From Archangium violaceum (GTDB lineage Bacteria; Myxococcota; Myxococcia; Myxococcales; Myxococcaceae), in the NCBI RefSeq assembly GCF_016859125.1, contig NZ_CP069338.1, forward strand, positions 11,721,501 through 11,785,500: a stretch of DNA of 64,000 nucleotides, given 5' to 3'. The position numbers and the translations under genes are program-made. Below are positions 10,020 to 19,013 of this stretch, in pieces. The notes under the pieces are model-generated. The model was not told the origin of the DNA, did no database searches, and saw nothing but the letters and a program-made list of their open reading frames with translations. Numbering within the stretch: position 1 is the stretch's first letter; each line of letters starts with the position of its first letter.

Positions 10020-11000
10020 ATGATAGACAGGCGGCCCCCGTTCGAACGAGCCATGGCCCTTCCCCTCTCCCGCGACGACATCCGCGCCGCCTACGAGCGC
10101 ATCCGCCCCCACATCCGTCGCACCCCGGTCTGCACCCAGCCCGGCGGTGCCCTGGGACACGACGGGCCGGTGAGCCTGAAGCTCGAGTTCCTCCAGCACG
10201 CGGGCTCTTTCAAACCGCGCGGTGCCTTCAACACCTTGTTGACGCAGCCCGTTCCAAAGGCGGGTGTGGCCGCCGCATCGGGCGGCAATCACGGTGCGGC
10301 CGTCGCCTACGCGGCGCGGCAGCTGGGCATCCCCGCCCGCATCTTCGTACCGGAGATCTCGAGCCCCGCGAAGCTCGAGCTCATCCGCCGCTTCGGCGCC
10401 GAGGTCGTCATCGGAGGCCCGCGCTATGCCGACGCGCTCGTCACCTGCGGCGCATACATCGCCGACACGGGCGCGCTCTCCGTCCATGCCTACGACTCCC
10501 TCTCCACCATCCAGGGCCAGGGCACCGTCGCCCTCGAGTGGGAAGAGGATGGGCAGGGGCTCGACACGGTCCTCGTGGCCGTCGGTGGCGGTGGGTTGAT
10601 CGCTGGCATCGCGAGCTGGTGGGCGGGGCGAGGCATCAAGCTCGTCGGCGTCGAGCCCGAAGGCTCCCGCGCGCTGCACGCCTCGCTCGAAGCAGGCCGT
10701 CCCGTGGATGTAACGGTTGAGTCAATCGCGGCGGATTCGCTCGGCGCGCGCAACACGGGAGAGCTTGTGTTCTCCATTGCCCGAGCCGCGGTCGACCACG
10801 TCGCGCTCGTGACGGACGCGGCCATCCGCGAGGCACAACGAACGCTCTGGCGCGAGTGGCGCATCGCAGCCGAGCCCGGCGGCGCGACGGCCCTCGCCGC
10901 GCTCCTCTCCAATGCCTACCGACCCCAGCCGGGCGAGCGGGTCGGCGTGCTCCTCTGCGGTGCCAACGTGGAGCTGAGCAAGCTCGCGGAGAGTGTTTGA
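10020..11000 (+). CDS. PLP-dependent threonine/serine dehydratase-like enzyme
   Basis: A fold-type II PLP enzyme of about 326 residues, close to catabolic threonine dehydratase and serine racemase. The Schiff-base Lys is in AGSFKPRGAFN, the substrate loop is ASGGNHGAAVAYAA and the phosphate-binding loop is VGGGGLIAG. No C-terminal ACT regulatory domain is present, so it is not a feedback-controlled biosynthetic IlvA. The ATG at 10020 is preferred for its GAGGGG site 6 bases upstream; ATG 10053 gives the usual family N-terminus and GTG 9987 overlaps the preceding stop. The expected reaction is deamination of Thr/Ser (or threo-hydroxy-aspartate) to a 2-oxo acid. The end overlaps the first possible start of the kinase gene that follows. 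Confidence 0.88.
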   Translation: MIDRRPPFERAMALPLSRDDIRAAYERIRPHIRRTPVCTQPGGALGHDGPVSLKLEFLQHAGSFKPRGAFNTLLTQPVPKAGVAAASGGNHGAAVAYAARQLGIPARIFVPEISSPAKLELIRRFGAEVVIGGPRYADALVTCGAYIADTGALSVHAYDSLSTIQGQGTVALEWEEDGQGLDTVLVAVGGGGLIAGIASWWAGRGIKLVGVEPEGSRALHASLEAGRPVDVTVESIAADSLGARNTGELVFSIARAAVDHVALVTDAAIREAQRTLWREWRIAAEPGGATALAALLSNAYRPQPGERVGVLLCGANVELSKLAESV

Positions 11001-11070
11001 AACCAATAGATTCGCCCTGAGAGCTCCCGGGGCAGGACCGCCGGATCCGCCGAGAAGAAAGAGTTGGCTC

Positions 11071-12894
11071 GTGACGCTGCAACAGGTGGGTAAATACCAA
11101 TTGGTGCGCAAGCTCGCCGCGGGCGGCATGGCCGAGGTGTTCCTCGCCAAGGCCTCCGGGCCCATGGGCTTCGAGAAGACCCTGGTCCTCAAGCGCATCC
11201 TTCCCGATCTGGCCGAGGAGCCCGCCTTCGTCCAGATGTTCCTGTCCGAGGCCAGGCTCGCCGCCCGGCTCACGCACCCGAACATCGTGCAGATCTTCGA
11301 TTTCGGCGAGGCGGACGGCGCGTACTTCCTGACCATGGAGTACATCGACGGGCCCAGCCTGCGCGAGGTCATCAAGCGCGCCACGAGCCAGGGCCTGTCG
11401 CCGCCCCCCACCCTGTGCGCCCGGATCATCTCCCAGGCCTGCGAGGGGCTCGCCTTCGCCCATGACTTCGTCGATCCCGACACGGGCGAGCCGCAGGGCC
11501 TCATCCACCGCGACGTCAGCCCGGACAACGTCCTGCTGTCCCGGCAGGGCGCGGTGAAGGTGGTGGACTTCGGCATCGCCAAGGCCGCCGGGCAGAGCCA
11601 CAAGACGGAAAGCGGCGTCATCAAGGGCAAGATCGCGTACATGCCGCCCGAGCAGCTGCGGGCGAAGGCGCTGGACCGGCGCGCGGACGTGTACGCGCTC
11701 GGGGTGGTGTTCTACGAGCTGCTCACGGGCCAGCGGCCGTACGCCTCGGATTCGGAGGCCGGGCTGATGCAGGCCATCCTCTACGAGCCACCCATTCAGG
11801 CGGCCCAGGTCCGTCCGGATCTGCCCCAGCCGCTGCGGCGCATCCTCACCAGGGCGCTCGCCAAGGATCGCGACCAACGCTACCCGGACTGTCATGCCCT
11901 TCAGGCCGACCTGGAGGCGTTCATCGTCTCGGTGGGCAGGCCCGTGACGGCGCAGCAGATGGCCCAGTTCATCAACCAGACTGTCTCGAAGACGGACTTC
12001 CCCGCCCTGACGCCGCCCCCCGTCGGGCCGCTTCGGCCGGCGCTCACTCCGGCCCCCGAGCCACCGAACCTCGTCCGGAAGCGTGTTTCCTCGCCCACGA
12101 ACGAGGTGGTGACGGCGAATCATCGCGGGCCCCAGGCGCCGAAAGAGGAGGAGCCGAGGGACCTCGTCACGCCTCCGCCCCGGCGCCGCGCGCACACGCC
12201 TCCGCCCCCCGAGCTGATGACCGCCCAGGTACGGCCGCCACGGCCGTCCCGGTCCACTCCAGCCCCGTCCACCCCCGACGAGGATCCCCAGGAGCTGAAT
12301 CCGGGCGTGGCCACTGGCGCGCGGGCCGTGTGGCGCCCCGCCAGGCCGGAGCAGAAGCCCCCGCCGTCGAATCAACGGGTCCCCCTCCTGTTGGGTGCGG
12401 CCCTGCTGCTCGCCACGTGCGGCATCGGGGTGTCCTGGCGAGCGGGTTTCTGGCCGAAGCCTCCTCCCACCGCCGAAACAGAACCCATCTTGCTGGCGGA
12501 GACCCCCTCCGAGCCCAACCGCACGTCACTCCCCACCACGGGCGTGCAGGACGACGCGGGGGTGCCGGACGCGGGGAGCGGAATTGCCTCCGCCCCCCCT
12601 GTCACGACGCCCGCTCCCGCCCCCGTGCAGCCGTCAGTCCCGAAGCGGTCCGCTCCTCCAGCCACGCCCACCGTCACCTTCAAGGGCACCCTGGAGCTGC
12701 GCATCTTCCCCTACGCCACCGTCTTCGTGGACGGCAAGAGGCAGGGACCCACCCCCCTGCCCCCCCTGGAGCTGACCGCGGGGCGGCACACCCTCGAGTT
12801 CGTCAACGAGAAGCTCGCCAAGAGGGTGAAGCGCGAGGTCAACGTCAAAGCCGGACATCGCTCCACCCTCAAGCTCAACCTGATCGAGGAGTGA
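11071..12894 (+). CDS. membrane-anchored Ser/Thr protein kinase with PEGA domain
   Basis: About 607 residues from the GTG at 11071, chosen because the kinase begins at once (VGKYQLVRKLA) and AAGAAAGAG sits 7 bases upstream; an earlier in-frame GTG at 10993 overlaps the dehydratase gene. The kinase domain (about 8-290) has Lys41, HRDVSPDNVLL with Asp148, and DFGIAKA. Then comes a long Pro-rich disordered stretch, one transmembrane helix at about 437-456 and a C-terminal PEGA domain (about 540-607, with VFVDGKRQGPTP). The kinase therefore faces the cytoplasm and the PEGA tail the periplasm, typical of myxobacterial receptor-like kinases. The Ser-Pro replacing Lys-Pro after HRDV is common in this subgroup. 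Substrate and signal are unknown. Confidence 0.92.
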   Translation: MTLQQVGKYQLVRKLAAGGMAEVFLAKASGPMGFEKTLVLKRILPDLAEEPAFVQMFLSEARLAARLTHPNIVQIFDFGEADGAYFLTMEYIDGPSLREVIKRATSQGLSPPPTLCARIISQACEGLAFAHDFVDPDTGEPQGLIHRDVSPDNVLLSRQGAVKVVDFGIAKAAGQSHKTESGVIKGKIAYMPPEQLRAKALDRRADVYALGVVFYELLTGQRPYASDSEAGLMQAILYEPPIQAAQVRPDLPQPLRRILTRALAKDRDQRYPDCHALQADLEAFIVSVGRPVTAQQMAQFINQTVSKTDFPALTPPPVGPLRPALTPAPEPPNLVRKRVSSPTNEVVTANHRGPQAPKEEEPRDLVTPPPRRRAHTPPPPELMTAQVRPPRPSRSTPAPSTPDEDPQELNPGVATGARAVWRPARPEQKPPPSNQRVPLLLGAALLLATCGIGVSWRAGFWPKPPPTAETEPILLAETPSEPNRTSLPTTGVQDDAGVPDAGSGIASAPPVTTPAPAPVQPSVPKRSAPPATPTVTFKGTLELRIFPYATVFVDGKRQGPTPLPPLELTAGRHTLEFVNEKLAKRVKREVNVKAGHRSTLKLNLIEE

Positions 12895-12913
12895 GCAGCG
12901 GCGGTTCCGAGGT

Positions 12914-13930
12914 TCAGTGCGACTTCGCCTGCCAGGCGTCGATTTCGCGCGAGGCCTCCGCCAGGGTCTCGCTGGAGCGGGCCTCGCGGATCTTCTTGCC
13001 CAGGCGGAACAGCTCCTTCTTCGCCGGGCCCTTCTTCGCGGCCTCCATGCCGTCGGCTCGAGTCTGGAGGGGAATCAGCCGCATCATGAGCCGCTCGCAT
13101 TCGGGAGCGACGGCCGCCAGACACCCGAACAGATTCGTCGGTTCCTCCTCGGGCTGGGATTTGACGACGGGCACGGGGGGCTCTTCGGGCAGGGGCACGT
13201 CCTGGTCCTCGTCCCCGAGCTCCCAGAGCTCTTCAGGCACGGTGGATTTCGCCTTACGCCAGTCCTCGTTGGACGGGTACACGGCGAACTGATGGGCGAA
13301 CCGCTCGATGTCCTGGGTGACGCGCACCCATTCGGTGCTCGTGGCCGCTTCCGTGACCTGGGCCTTCAATGCCGACAAGGCCCCGATGACCGTCCCCTTC
13401 CGGAGCCCTCGCACGCACAACATCTGATCCATGGAGGCCAACCTCCACAGCTGCTGTGCCTTCAAGGTCCTGCCCTTGGCCGCGATGCGTGCCGAAGGGC
13501 AATCCGGCGAGGAGCCCCCCGGAGTGGAAGGAGCCGGAGCCGGGGGGGACAGCTCCTGCTGGACCTTTCGCAGGCTGGCCTCGAAGAGACTCTCGATCTT
13601 GGGTGAGACCGGCTCGGGAAGCTTCGCATCGAGCCGGAGCATGAGCGCCATCTGGAAGGCATCTCCAGACTCCTCGTGCTTGCCCAATTCAAACAAGATG
13701 ATGCCCTCGTAGAGGGACAGGGTCACCAGCTCGGACGTCCCCAACGGGCGCTGACGCACGAGCTCGATGACATCCACGGCCTGCTCGTACTCGCCCTGCC
13801 TGAAGAGGCGGCTGAGCATGCTGATCGTGTTCTTGAAGTCGACGGCTCCGGCACTCTCCCCCGCCGCGTACGCGGAAAGGGAGAGGAGCACGACGATGGG
13901 GACAACTCTCGTGTGGAACGTGGCAGGCAT
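12914..13930 (-). CDS. secreted hypothetical protein with TPR-like N-terminal half
   Basis: A 338-residue protein opening with a signal peptide (MPATFHTRVVPIVVLLSLSAYAAG). Residues about 35-120 form amphipathic helices with TPR-like spacing (FRQGEYEQAVDVIELV, YEGIILFELGKHEESGDAFQMAL). A Pro-rich linker follows, then a second helical region containing several cysteines, an acidic Pro-rich stretch and a final helical segment. It converges with the PEGA kinase gene, 19 bases apart, an arrangement that might link it to the periplasmic side of that kinase, but no functional evidence is visible. I recognise no enzyme motif. No clear Shine-Dalgarno sequence precedes the ATG at 13930, so the start rests on the signal peptide. 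Confidence 0.72.
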   Translation of the reverse strand: MPATFHTRVVPIVVLLSLSAYAAGESAGAVDFKNTISMLSRLFRQGEYEQAVDVIELVRQRPLGTSELVTLSLYEGIILFELGKHEESGDAFQMALMLRLDAKLPEPVSPKIESLFEASLRKVQQELSPPAPAPSTPGGSSPDCPSARIAAKGRTLKAQQLWRLASMDQMLCVRGLRKGTVIGALSALKAQVTEAATSTEWVRVTQDIERFAHQFAVYPSNEDWRKAKSTVPEELWELGDEDQDVPLPEEPPVPVVKSQPEEEPTNLFGCLAAVAPECERLMMRLIPLQTRADGMEAAKKGPAKKELFRLGKKIREARSSETLAEASREIDAWQAKSH

Positions 13931-14039
13931 GTGACGACCAGGATTCTGGGCGAGGAAGGGCGGGGCTTCGAATAAAGGGCCAAATCTTCCTGATCCGCAA
14001 GCTCGTCCTGGACGGCATGGCCAGGATTCCAGACGGCGC

Positions 14040-14676
14040 GAGGCAGAAAGCCCGGTTCACCGCGTAAGCGGCGATCCGGTGTTCGGCCTTGTAGGTATTC
14101 GGGCCGGGAACACCATCGATGGGGCCGGTGTAGCCGAAGCTCCGGCCGACACTCTGGACGCGAGTCCAGTAGATCTTCCCGGGAATCCCATCTTCCTGCG
14201 CGGAGGTACGAGGTCCACCTCGGTTGTTCAGCTCACGCGCGGTGATCCTCACGCGAATCTTCTCCGTTTGAGGGCCTGTCACGCCATCAATGGGACCGGT
14301 ATAGCCAAAGTCGATGACCGTAAGCGCCAATGTCCCACCAGTGGAAGGCGCCGGTGAGCGCTTTCGATGCGTCCGTCGAAACGATGCTCGACGCTTGGTA
14401 GGCCTCGATGGCGGAGGGCCGGGCCGAGGATTCGGGCAGCTGACCAAAGCGCCACATCAAAGAGCCGCACCACTGGTCCCACGACGCGCCGTCCCGCTTG
14501 GGATGGGCGGCAGCGTAGGCCCGCGCCCTATCGTAGATGGGTGAGTTCAACTCGGACGTGAACGTGCTCGTCTCCGACTCATCGAACGCCGCGTCCTCGA
14601 AGCTTCCACCACATGAGGCAAGCACGAGCTCCACTGCCAACATCGCCGTGTTCCACATCATCCGTCTCGAGTGCAT
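14040..14676 (-). pseudogene. broken lipoprotein gene with GYTGPIDGV repeats
   Basis: An ATG at 14676 with AGGAGA 7 bases upstream starts a lipoprotein-like N-terminus (hydrophobic run ending LASCGG), followed by SELNSPIYDRARAYAAAHPK and WDQWCGSLMWRFGQLP, which resembles the start of an NlpC/P60- or CHAP-like cell-wall domain. The frame stops at 14287 just after WWDIGAYGH. Overlapping it in another frame are two copies of a GYTGPIDGV(T/P)GP motif (plus-strand bases about 14281-14313 and 14102-14135), typical of short peptidoglycan-binding-like repeats, in the order expected for the rest of the protein. The central part of the catalytic domain seems missing, so I read this as a deletion plus frameshift. 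After about 14040 only non-homologous sequence follows. The functional class is inferred. Confidence 0.6.
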
Positions 14677-14823
14677 TGCCTGTCTCCTGGTGTGGTCGGT
14701 CAAGCGGGTGGATGCGTTGGTCCCACCTCGTTGTCGAAACGAGGTGGCCTGAAGTTTCCATCTGGGCGGGTGTACAACCCCCCCTGTCAGTTTCGAGGAG
14801 TTGGGACCGTCCCCAGCCAGTCC

Positions 14824-15738
14824 ATGGACCTTGACGCTCCCGCTCCCTTCTCCGAGTCTGCACGGATGACCCTTCAACTCGCTGCTCCGGACCGCACCCG
14901 CCACATCGCTCGTGAGGATGGAAGGCGCGTGGGCTGGTCCGAGTGGGGCTCCGCTCGAGGAACTCCGGTTCTCTTCTGCACCGGCGCGGCCATGACCAGC
15001 TCCTTTGGATTCGGTGCGGAGGCCATCCAGGAGCTGGGCGTGCGGCTGCTCTGCGTCGATCGCGCGGGGCTCGGCGGGTCGGCGCCGGACCCGAACAAGA
15101 GCCTTGAGAGCTACGCCCGGGATGTCGAGGCCGTGCTGCGATCCGAGGGAATCGCGCGGCCACCTGTCATTGGATTCTCCCAGGGCGCTCCCTTCGCCGT
15201 CGCCCTCGCTGGCTCGGATGTCGTCTCGGCCGTTGCCATCGTCTCCGGTCAGGATGAGCTCGCGTACCCACCGACGAGGCAGATGCTTCATCCAGACGTC
15301 GCCGGACTGGTCACGGCGATCGAGAAGGATCGGGAGGGCTTCGAGGCCTCGTTCGCCGCACGCGTGGACGCGGAAGGGCTATGGGCGCTCATCATCGCCA
15401 TGAGCGCACCAGAGGATCGTGCCATCTACGACGAGCCCGCGTTCTCCACCGCGTACCGGCGGTCCCTGGCCGAGGGCTTCGCGCAGGGACCCGGTGGATA
15501 CGTCCGCGACCTCACCCTGGCCATGAGCCGTTGGCCGACACAGCCCGAGACCATCACCGTGCCCGTGAGCCTCTGGTACGGAAAGCGCGACACGAGCACC
15601 GTCCACTCCCCGGACTTCGGAGAGACCCTGAGCACACGCTTCCCGAAGGCAACCCTGCATGCCTTTCCCGACGAAGGCGGCGCGCTCCTGTGGACCCGGA
15701 GCCGGGAAATCCTCGGCGACTTGCTGAAGGCGGGTTGA
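14824..15738 (+). CDS. alpha/beta hydrolase
   Basis: About 304 residues from the ATG at 14824; ATG 14866 is an alternative, and neither has a strong ribosome-binding site. It shows the hydrolase fold with CVDRAGLGGSAPD before the nucleophile elbow GFSQGAP (Ser nucleophile), and an acid candidate in WYGKRDTSTVHSP. The position where a catalytic His is normally found reads PDEGGALLW, with Gly instead of His; this may be a family trait or a loss of activity. No signal peptide is seen in the chosen protein. It lies between two gene remnants and is transcribed away from the broken lipoprotein gene. Substrate is unknown. Confidence 0.8.
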   Translation: MDLDAPAPFSESARMTLQLAAPDRTRHIAREDGRRVGWSEWGSARGTPVLFCTGAAMTSSFGFGAEAIQELGVRLLCVDRAGLGGSAPDPNKSLESYARDVEAVLRSEGIARPPVIGFSQGAPFAVALAGSDVVSAVAIVSGQDELAYPPTRQMLHPDVAGLVTAIEKDREGFEASFAARVDAEGLWALIIAMSAPEDRAIYDEPAFSTAYRRSLAEGFAQGPGGYVRDLTLAMSRWPTQPETITVPVSLWYGKRDTSTVHSPDFGETLSTRFPKATLHAFPDEGGALLWTRSREILGDLLKAG

Positions 15739-15837
15739 AGCACTCCCAGGCGACGCATGGTGACAGCAATCACCAGGTGATGACCGCTGTCACCAGCTGC
15801 GAGCACACCCGGGCATGATTCCGGACGACTCAACTCA

Positions 15838-16131
15838 TATTCGAAGATCGACAACACCATCAACTCCGGAACCCAGCAGCAGTTCCTCACCCGGAATACC
15901 AGTCTGAACCACTGGGTGGACCAGAACTGGAACATGGTCTTCGTCGGTGACGAGCAGGCCCCGACGGGCACCTGGCAGAACCAGGTCTACACGGTCGTCG
16001 ACACCACGCCGGTCATTCGCGAGAAGCCCTATCTCTTCATCGACAGCACCGGCAATTACGCGGTCAAGGTCCCCTCGCTCAGGACGAACAGCAAGGGGTA
16101 CCAGACCGTCTGGCTCGGTGACGAGCCATGA
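15838..16131 (+). pseudogene. orphan C-terminal fragment of a surface/secreted protein
   Basis: From about 15838 the frame reads SKIDNTINSGTQQQFLTRN, then NMVFVGDEQAPTGTW and TTPVIREKPYLFIDSTGNYA, ending at a TGA at 16129-16131. The segment looks like the interior of a large extracellular protein with a pectate-lyase-like or coagulation-factor-type architecture, from memory of such sequences; I cannot confirm the family. No start codon or ribosome-binding site precedes it, and upstream in-frame codons do not resemble it, so a 5'-truncated remnant is the best reading. The following 240 bases (16132-16371) hold nothing I can identify. Confidence 0.5.
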
Positions 16132-16371
16132 CGCCCGGGGTCTTGGGATCTACTCCGTGTTCTACAATCCCGTGGTCCTATGGTGTCGAAGTCGTCCTAC
16201 CAGGCGCCTCTGAATAGAGGAGGGCACGAGAAGCGGAAGGCTCCACCTCTCACGCCCCTGGGCTACCAGGAGGAACTGCCGCCGCCGAAGTCACCACCTC
16301 CCTCATGACGGAGGATAGGGGCACGTCCGAATCCGGAGAAAACTCGAGTCCCACGCGGGCGGGTGGCTCCC

Positions 16372-18900
16372 TCAATTCCCAGGCGTGGGGTACACCAGCA
16401 GCCGGCCCGAGCGCAGCAACATGAGGAGCTCGGGGCGCTCGTCTCCGAGCAGGTCCACGGGCTTCACCCACTCGACCTGGGCGCCCGGCGCGTAGCTCCG
16501 CGGCGGATTCCATCCGCCCTGGCCCTTCCCGAGCGCCACCCACAGCCCGGTCCCATCGGCGGAAGTGCCCGCGACATCCGTGAGCCCATCGGCGTTCAGG
16601 TCCTCCAGCGCGATCGTCTTGTTCCCCGCGGCCAACGGGCACGGGATGGGCGCCAACAACGACCCATGCCCATCACCGAGGTACAGGCTCACACCACCCG
16701 TGTTCGAAGCTTGTTGCACCAGATCCACCCGCCCATCGCCATTCACATCCGAGACCCCGAGGAAGGGACCCCTGCCCACGAACCCATATCCGGGGAGCAG
16801 GCTCCCATCCGCGGCGGTGGGGTTGAGATTGATTCCCAGCGTCGTGTGGATGAGATCCAACGTGCCGTCCCCATTGAAGTCCCCGGCAAGTGGCTCTCCA
16901 ATCGATGGACAGGTGTCATCCGGTTCGTAGTTGTAATCCTTCAGACGGACCGCGCTGAACGTGCCGTCGCCCAGGTTGGTGAAGCGTTCCGCATGCCCGA
17001 TGCAGAACCCCTGGAACGACACAGCCAGATCCACGTGCCCATCGCGGTTGAAATCCGCGGCCAGCAACCCGCCGGGGCCGTCCGAGACACCGAGTGACAA
17101 TCTGTTCTCGAAGGGAGCCGCCACGTCGTTCCACACCACGGTCACGTCATGATGATCGAACCCGTCGTACAGGGAAGCCGCGATGTCACTCCGGCCATCG
17201 CCGTCGAAGTCGCCCGCGGTGAGCGTGGACACCTGATGGTCCTCGAGGACGTCCCAGGTCGTGAAGGTTCCGCTCCCTGGGTTCAATACCAACCGCGCTC
17301 CCTGCTCCGGCAACGCGAGCGCGAGATCCTTCCGACCATCCCCATCGAAGTCCCCCACGGCCGCCTTCGAGGTTGCGCCCCCTGTGTCCACCTCCGCCAG
17401 CGGGGACGCGGACGAGGGGACCGAGGCGTCCGCCGGAACAGAATCCAGCGGGCACCAGGAGGAGACGGGCGACTCCTGGACGGGCTCGGTCGGGATGGCA
17501 TACACGGACACGGCGTTGTCGTCCGCCTCCGCGATCAGGAGTTCGAGCGTCCCGTTTCCATCCAGGTCGGCGGTAGCGGCGGCACTCGGATCCCGACCCA
17601 CCGCCAGTTGACTGTGCGGTGCGAGCTTTCCTTCGCCAGCGCCGCGCAGGAGCGACACCGTCCCCGCCGCGCCGTGCAGGGCCACCACGTCGGGGAGGTT
17701 GTCGGTGCCGAGGTCCACCACGGCCATATCACTCACCTCCTGCCCGAGCTCCACCGAGGAGGCCTCGGAGAAGTCACCCTGGCCATTGCCCAGGTACACC
17801 CGGAGGAAGTGCGTGTCCGCCGTGAGGAGATCCGCGTGCCCGTCACGGTTGAAGTCCGCGGTGTACAGGCGGCTGACCCCGGTCCAGGGCAGGACGCCAC
17901 CCGCACGGACCCGGCCCGCGCTGTCCCCGAAGAAGACATGCGCTGTCCGCCCTTCCCGTGTCAGGGCGTCGTCGAACACGACATCCGGGAAGCCATCCTC
18001 GTTGTAATCAGCGACCGCGGCCAACAACGAATCCTGCGTGATGCCAATCAACGGGTTTCCGTTCTCATGAAGGAGGGAGGAGGACTCGAAGCGGCCGTCT
18101 CCAAAATGACGCAGCAGACCGAACCCGGCCTCGGTGGTCGACCCATCCCTCCGCGAGTAGTTCCCCAGGGCCCACGCGAGGGGAGCACCGGAGCTTCCAC
18201 TCCAGAAGCCCAGGCTGGAGACGAGGCCATCGCCCACGGTGACGACCTGCGCCGAGAAGGTGCCATTCCCGTTCCCAACCAACAGACTCGCCCCGTGACG
18301 GGACCCCACCAACACGTCCAGGTCGCCATCACCCTCCGCATCACCGGCCGCGATGCGGCTGCCTCGGCTCAAGGACAGTCGCGCCGGCCCCTTCCGGAGT
18401 CCACCACTTCCATCGTTGAGCAGCAGGAGGAACTCCCCCGTACCGCTCACGTACCGGCTCGTGAAGTTGCGCCCCCCCGCGTTGACGGCCACGTCGGGCG
18501 CGCCATCGCCGTTGAAATCACCCACCGCGAGCCCTCTTGGTGCCACGCCCGCGTAGAACGAGTCCCTCAGCCAGGCTCTGCGTGAGTCGGACTCCGCCGG
18601 AGGCGGCTGCGGGTCTCCACCCGGCCCGGGGTCCGGCTCCGACCCGACGGGAGGCGCGTCAGGCGGATCGCCCTCCCCTCCTGAGTCAGAGCCAGAACCG
18701 GGCTCACCGGGTGTCTCGGGGGAGACATCTCCCGGAGGCAGAGGCGCTCCCGCTTGCGGAGACGAGGGCTCCTGTTCCGCGGACTCGGGCGTCGCGACCT
18801 CCCCATCCGAGTCGTCCACCGCATGACACCCCGTGTACAGCCCCGCGCTCACGAGCAGACCTACACGCGCCCACTTCCCCCACGTACTCTTCGCTGGCAT
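16372..18900 (-). CDS. FG-GAP/VCBS repeat lipoprotein
   Basis: An 842-residue protein with a lipoprotein signal (MPAKSTWGKWARVGLLVSAG, then LYTGC; Cys near 24) and a GGGGGAG ribosome-binding site 6 bases before the ATG. After an acidic, Pro/Gly-rich linker (about 30-108), roughly thirteen FG-GAP/VCBS-type repeats follow, each with a calcium-binding DxNxDGxxD-like loop, e.g. DFNGDGAPD, DYNEDGFPD, DFDGDGRKD, DVNGDGRVD. This is enough blades for two seven-bladed beta-propellers resembling integrin alpha heads. It is probably surface-exposed, anchored by lipid, and used in adhesion or ligand binding. No enzyme domain is visible. It stands alone, with the hydrolase gene downstream on the same strand. 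Confidence 0.9.
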   Translation of the reverse strand: MPAKSTWGKWARVGLLVSAGLYTGCHAVDDSDGEVATPESAEQEPSSPQAGAPLPPGDVSPETPGEPGSGSDSGGEGDPPDAPPVGSEPDPGPGGDPQPPPAESDSRRAWLRDSFYAGVAPRGLAVGDFNGDGAPDVAVNAGGRNFTSRYVSGTGEFLLLLNDGSGGLRKGPARLSLSRGSRIAAGDAEGDGDLDVLVGSRHGASLLVGNGNGTFSAQVVTVGDGLVSSLGFWSGSSGAPLAWALGNYSRRDGSTTEAGFGLLRHFGDGRFESSSLLHENGNPLIGITQDSLLAAVADYNEDGFPDVVFDDALTREGRTAHVFFGDSAGRVRAGGVLPWTGVSRLYTADFNRDGHADLLTADTHFLRVYLGNGQGDFSEASSVELGQEVSDMAVVDLGTDNLPDVVALHGAAGTVSLLRGAGEGKLAPHSQLAVGRDPSAAATADLDGNGTLELLIAEADDNAVSVYAIPTEPVQESPVSSWCPLDSVPADASVPSSASPLAEVDTGGATSKAAVGDFDGDGRKDLALALPEQGARLVLNPGSGTFTTWDVLEDHQVSTLTAGDFDGDGRSDIAASLYDGFDHHDVTVVWNDVAAPFENRLSLGVSDGPGGLLAADFNRDGHVDLAVSFQGFCIGHAERFTNLGDGTFSAVRLKDYNYEPDDTCPSIGEPLAGDFNGDGTLDLIHTTLGINLNPTAADGSLLPGYGFVGRGPFLGVSDVNGDGRVDLVQQASNTGGVSLYLGDGHGSLLAPIPCPLAAGNKTIALEDLNADGLTDVAGTSADGTGLWVALGKGQGGWNPPRSYAPGAQVEWVKPVDLLGDERPELLMLLRSGRLLVYPTPGN

Positions 18901-19013
18901 TGTCGCTCCCCCTCACTACCCGCGCCGTAATTGCGCACGGGGTAGAGGGGTCGCAAGCAAGCCGTGCTCGAGCACGGAGACGCCGCCGGGCCGCTTGCTC
19001 TCGGTGAGAGGGA

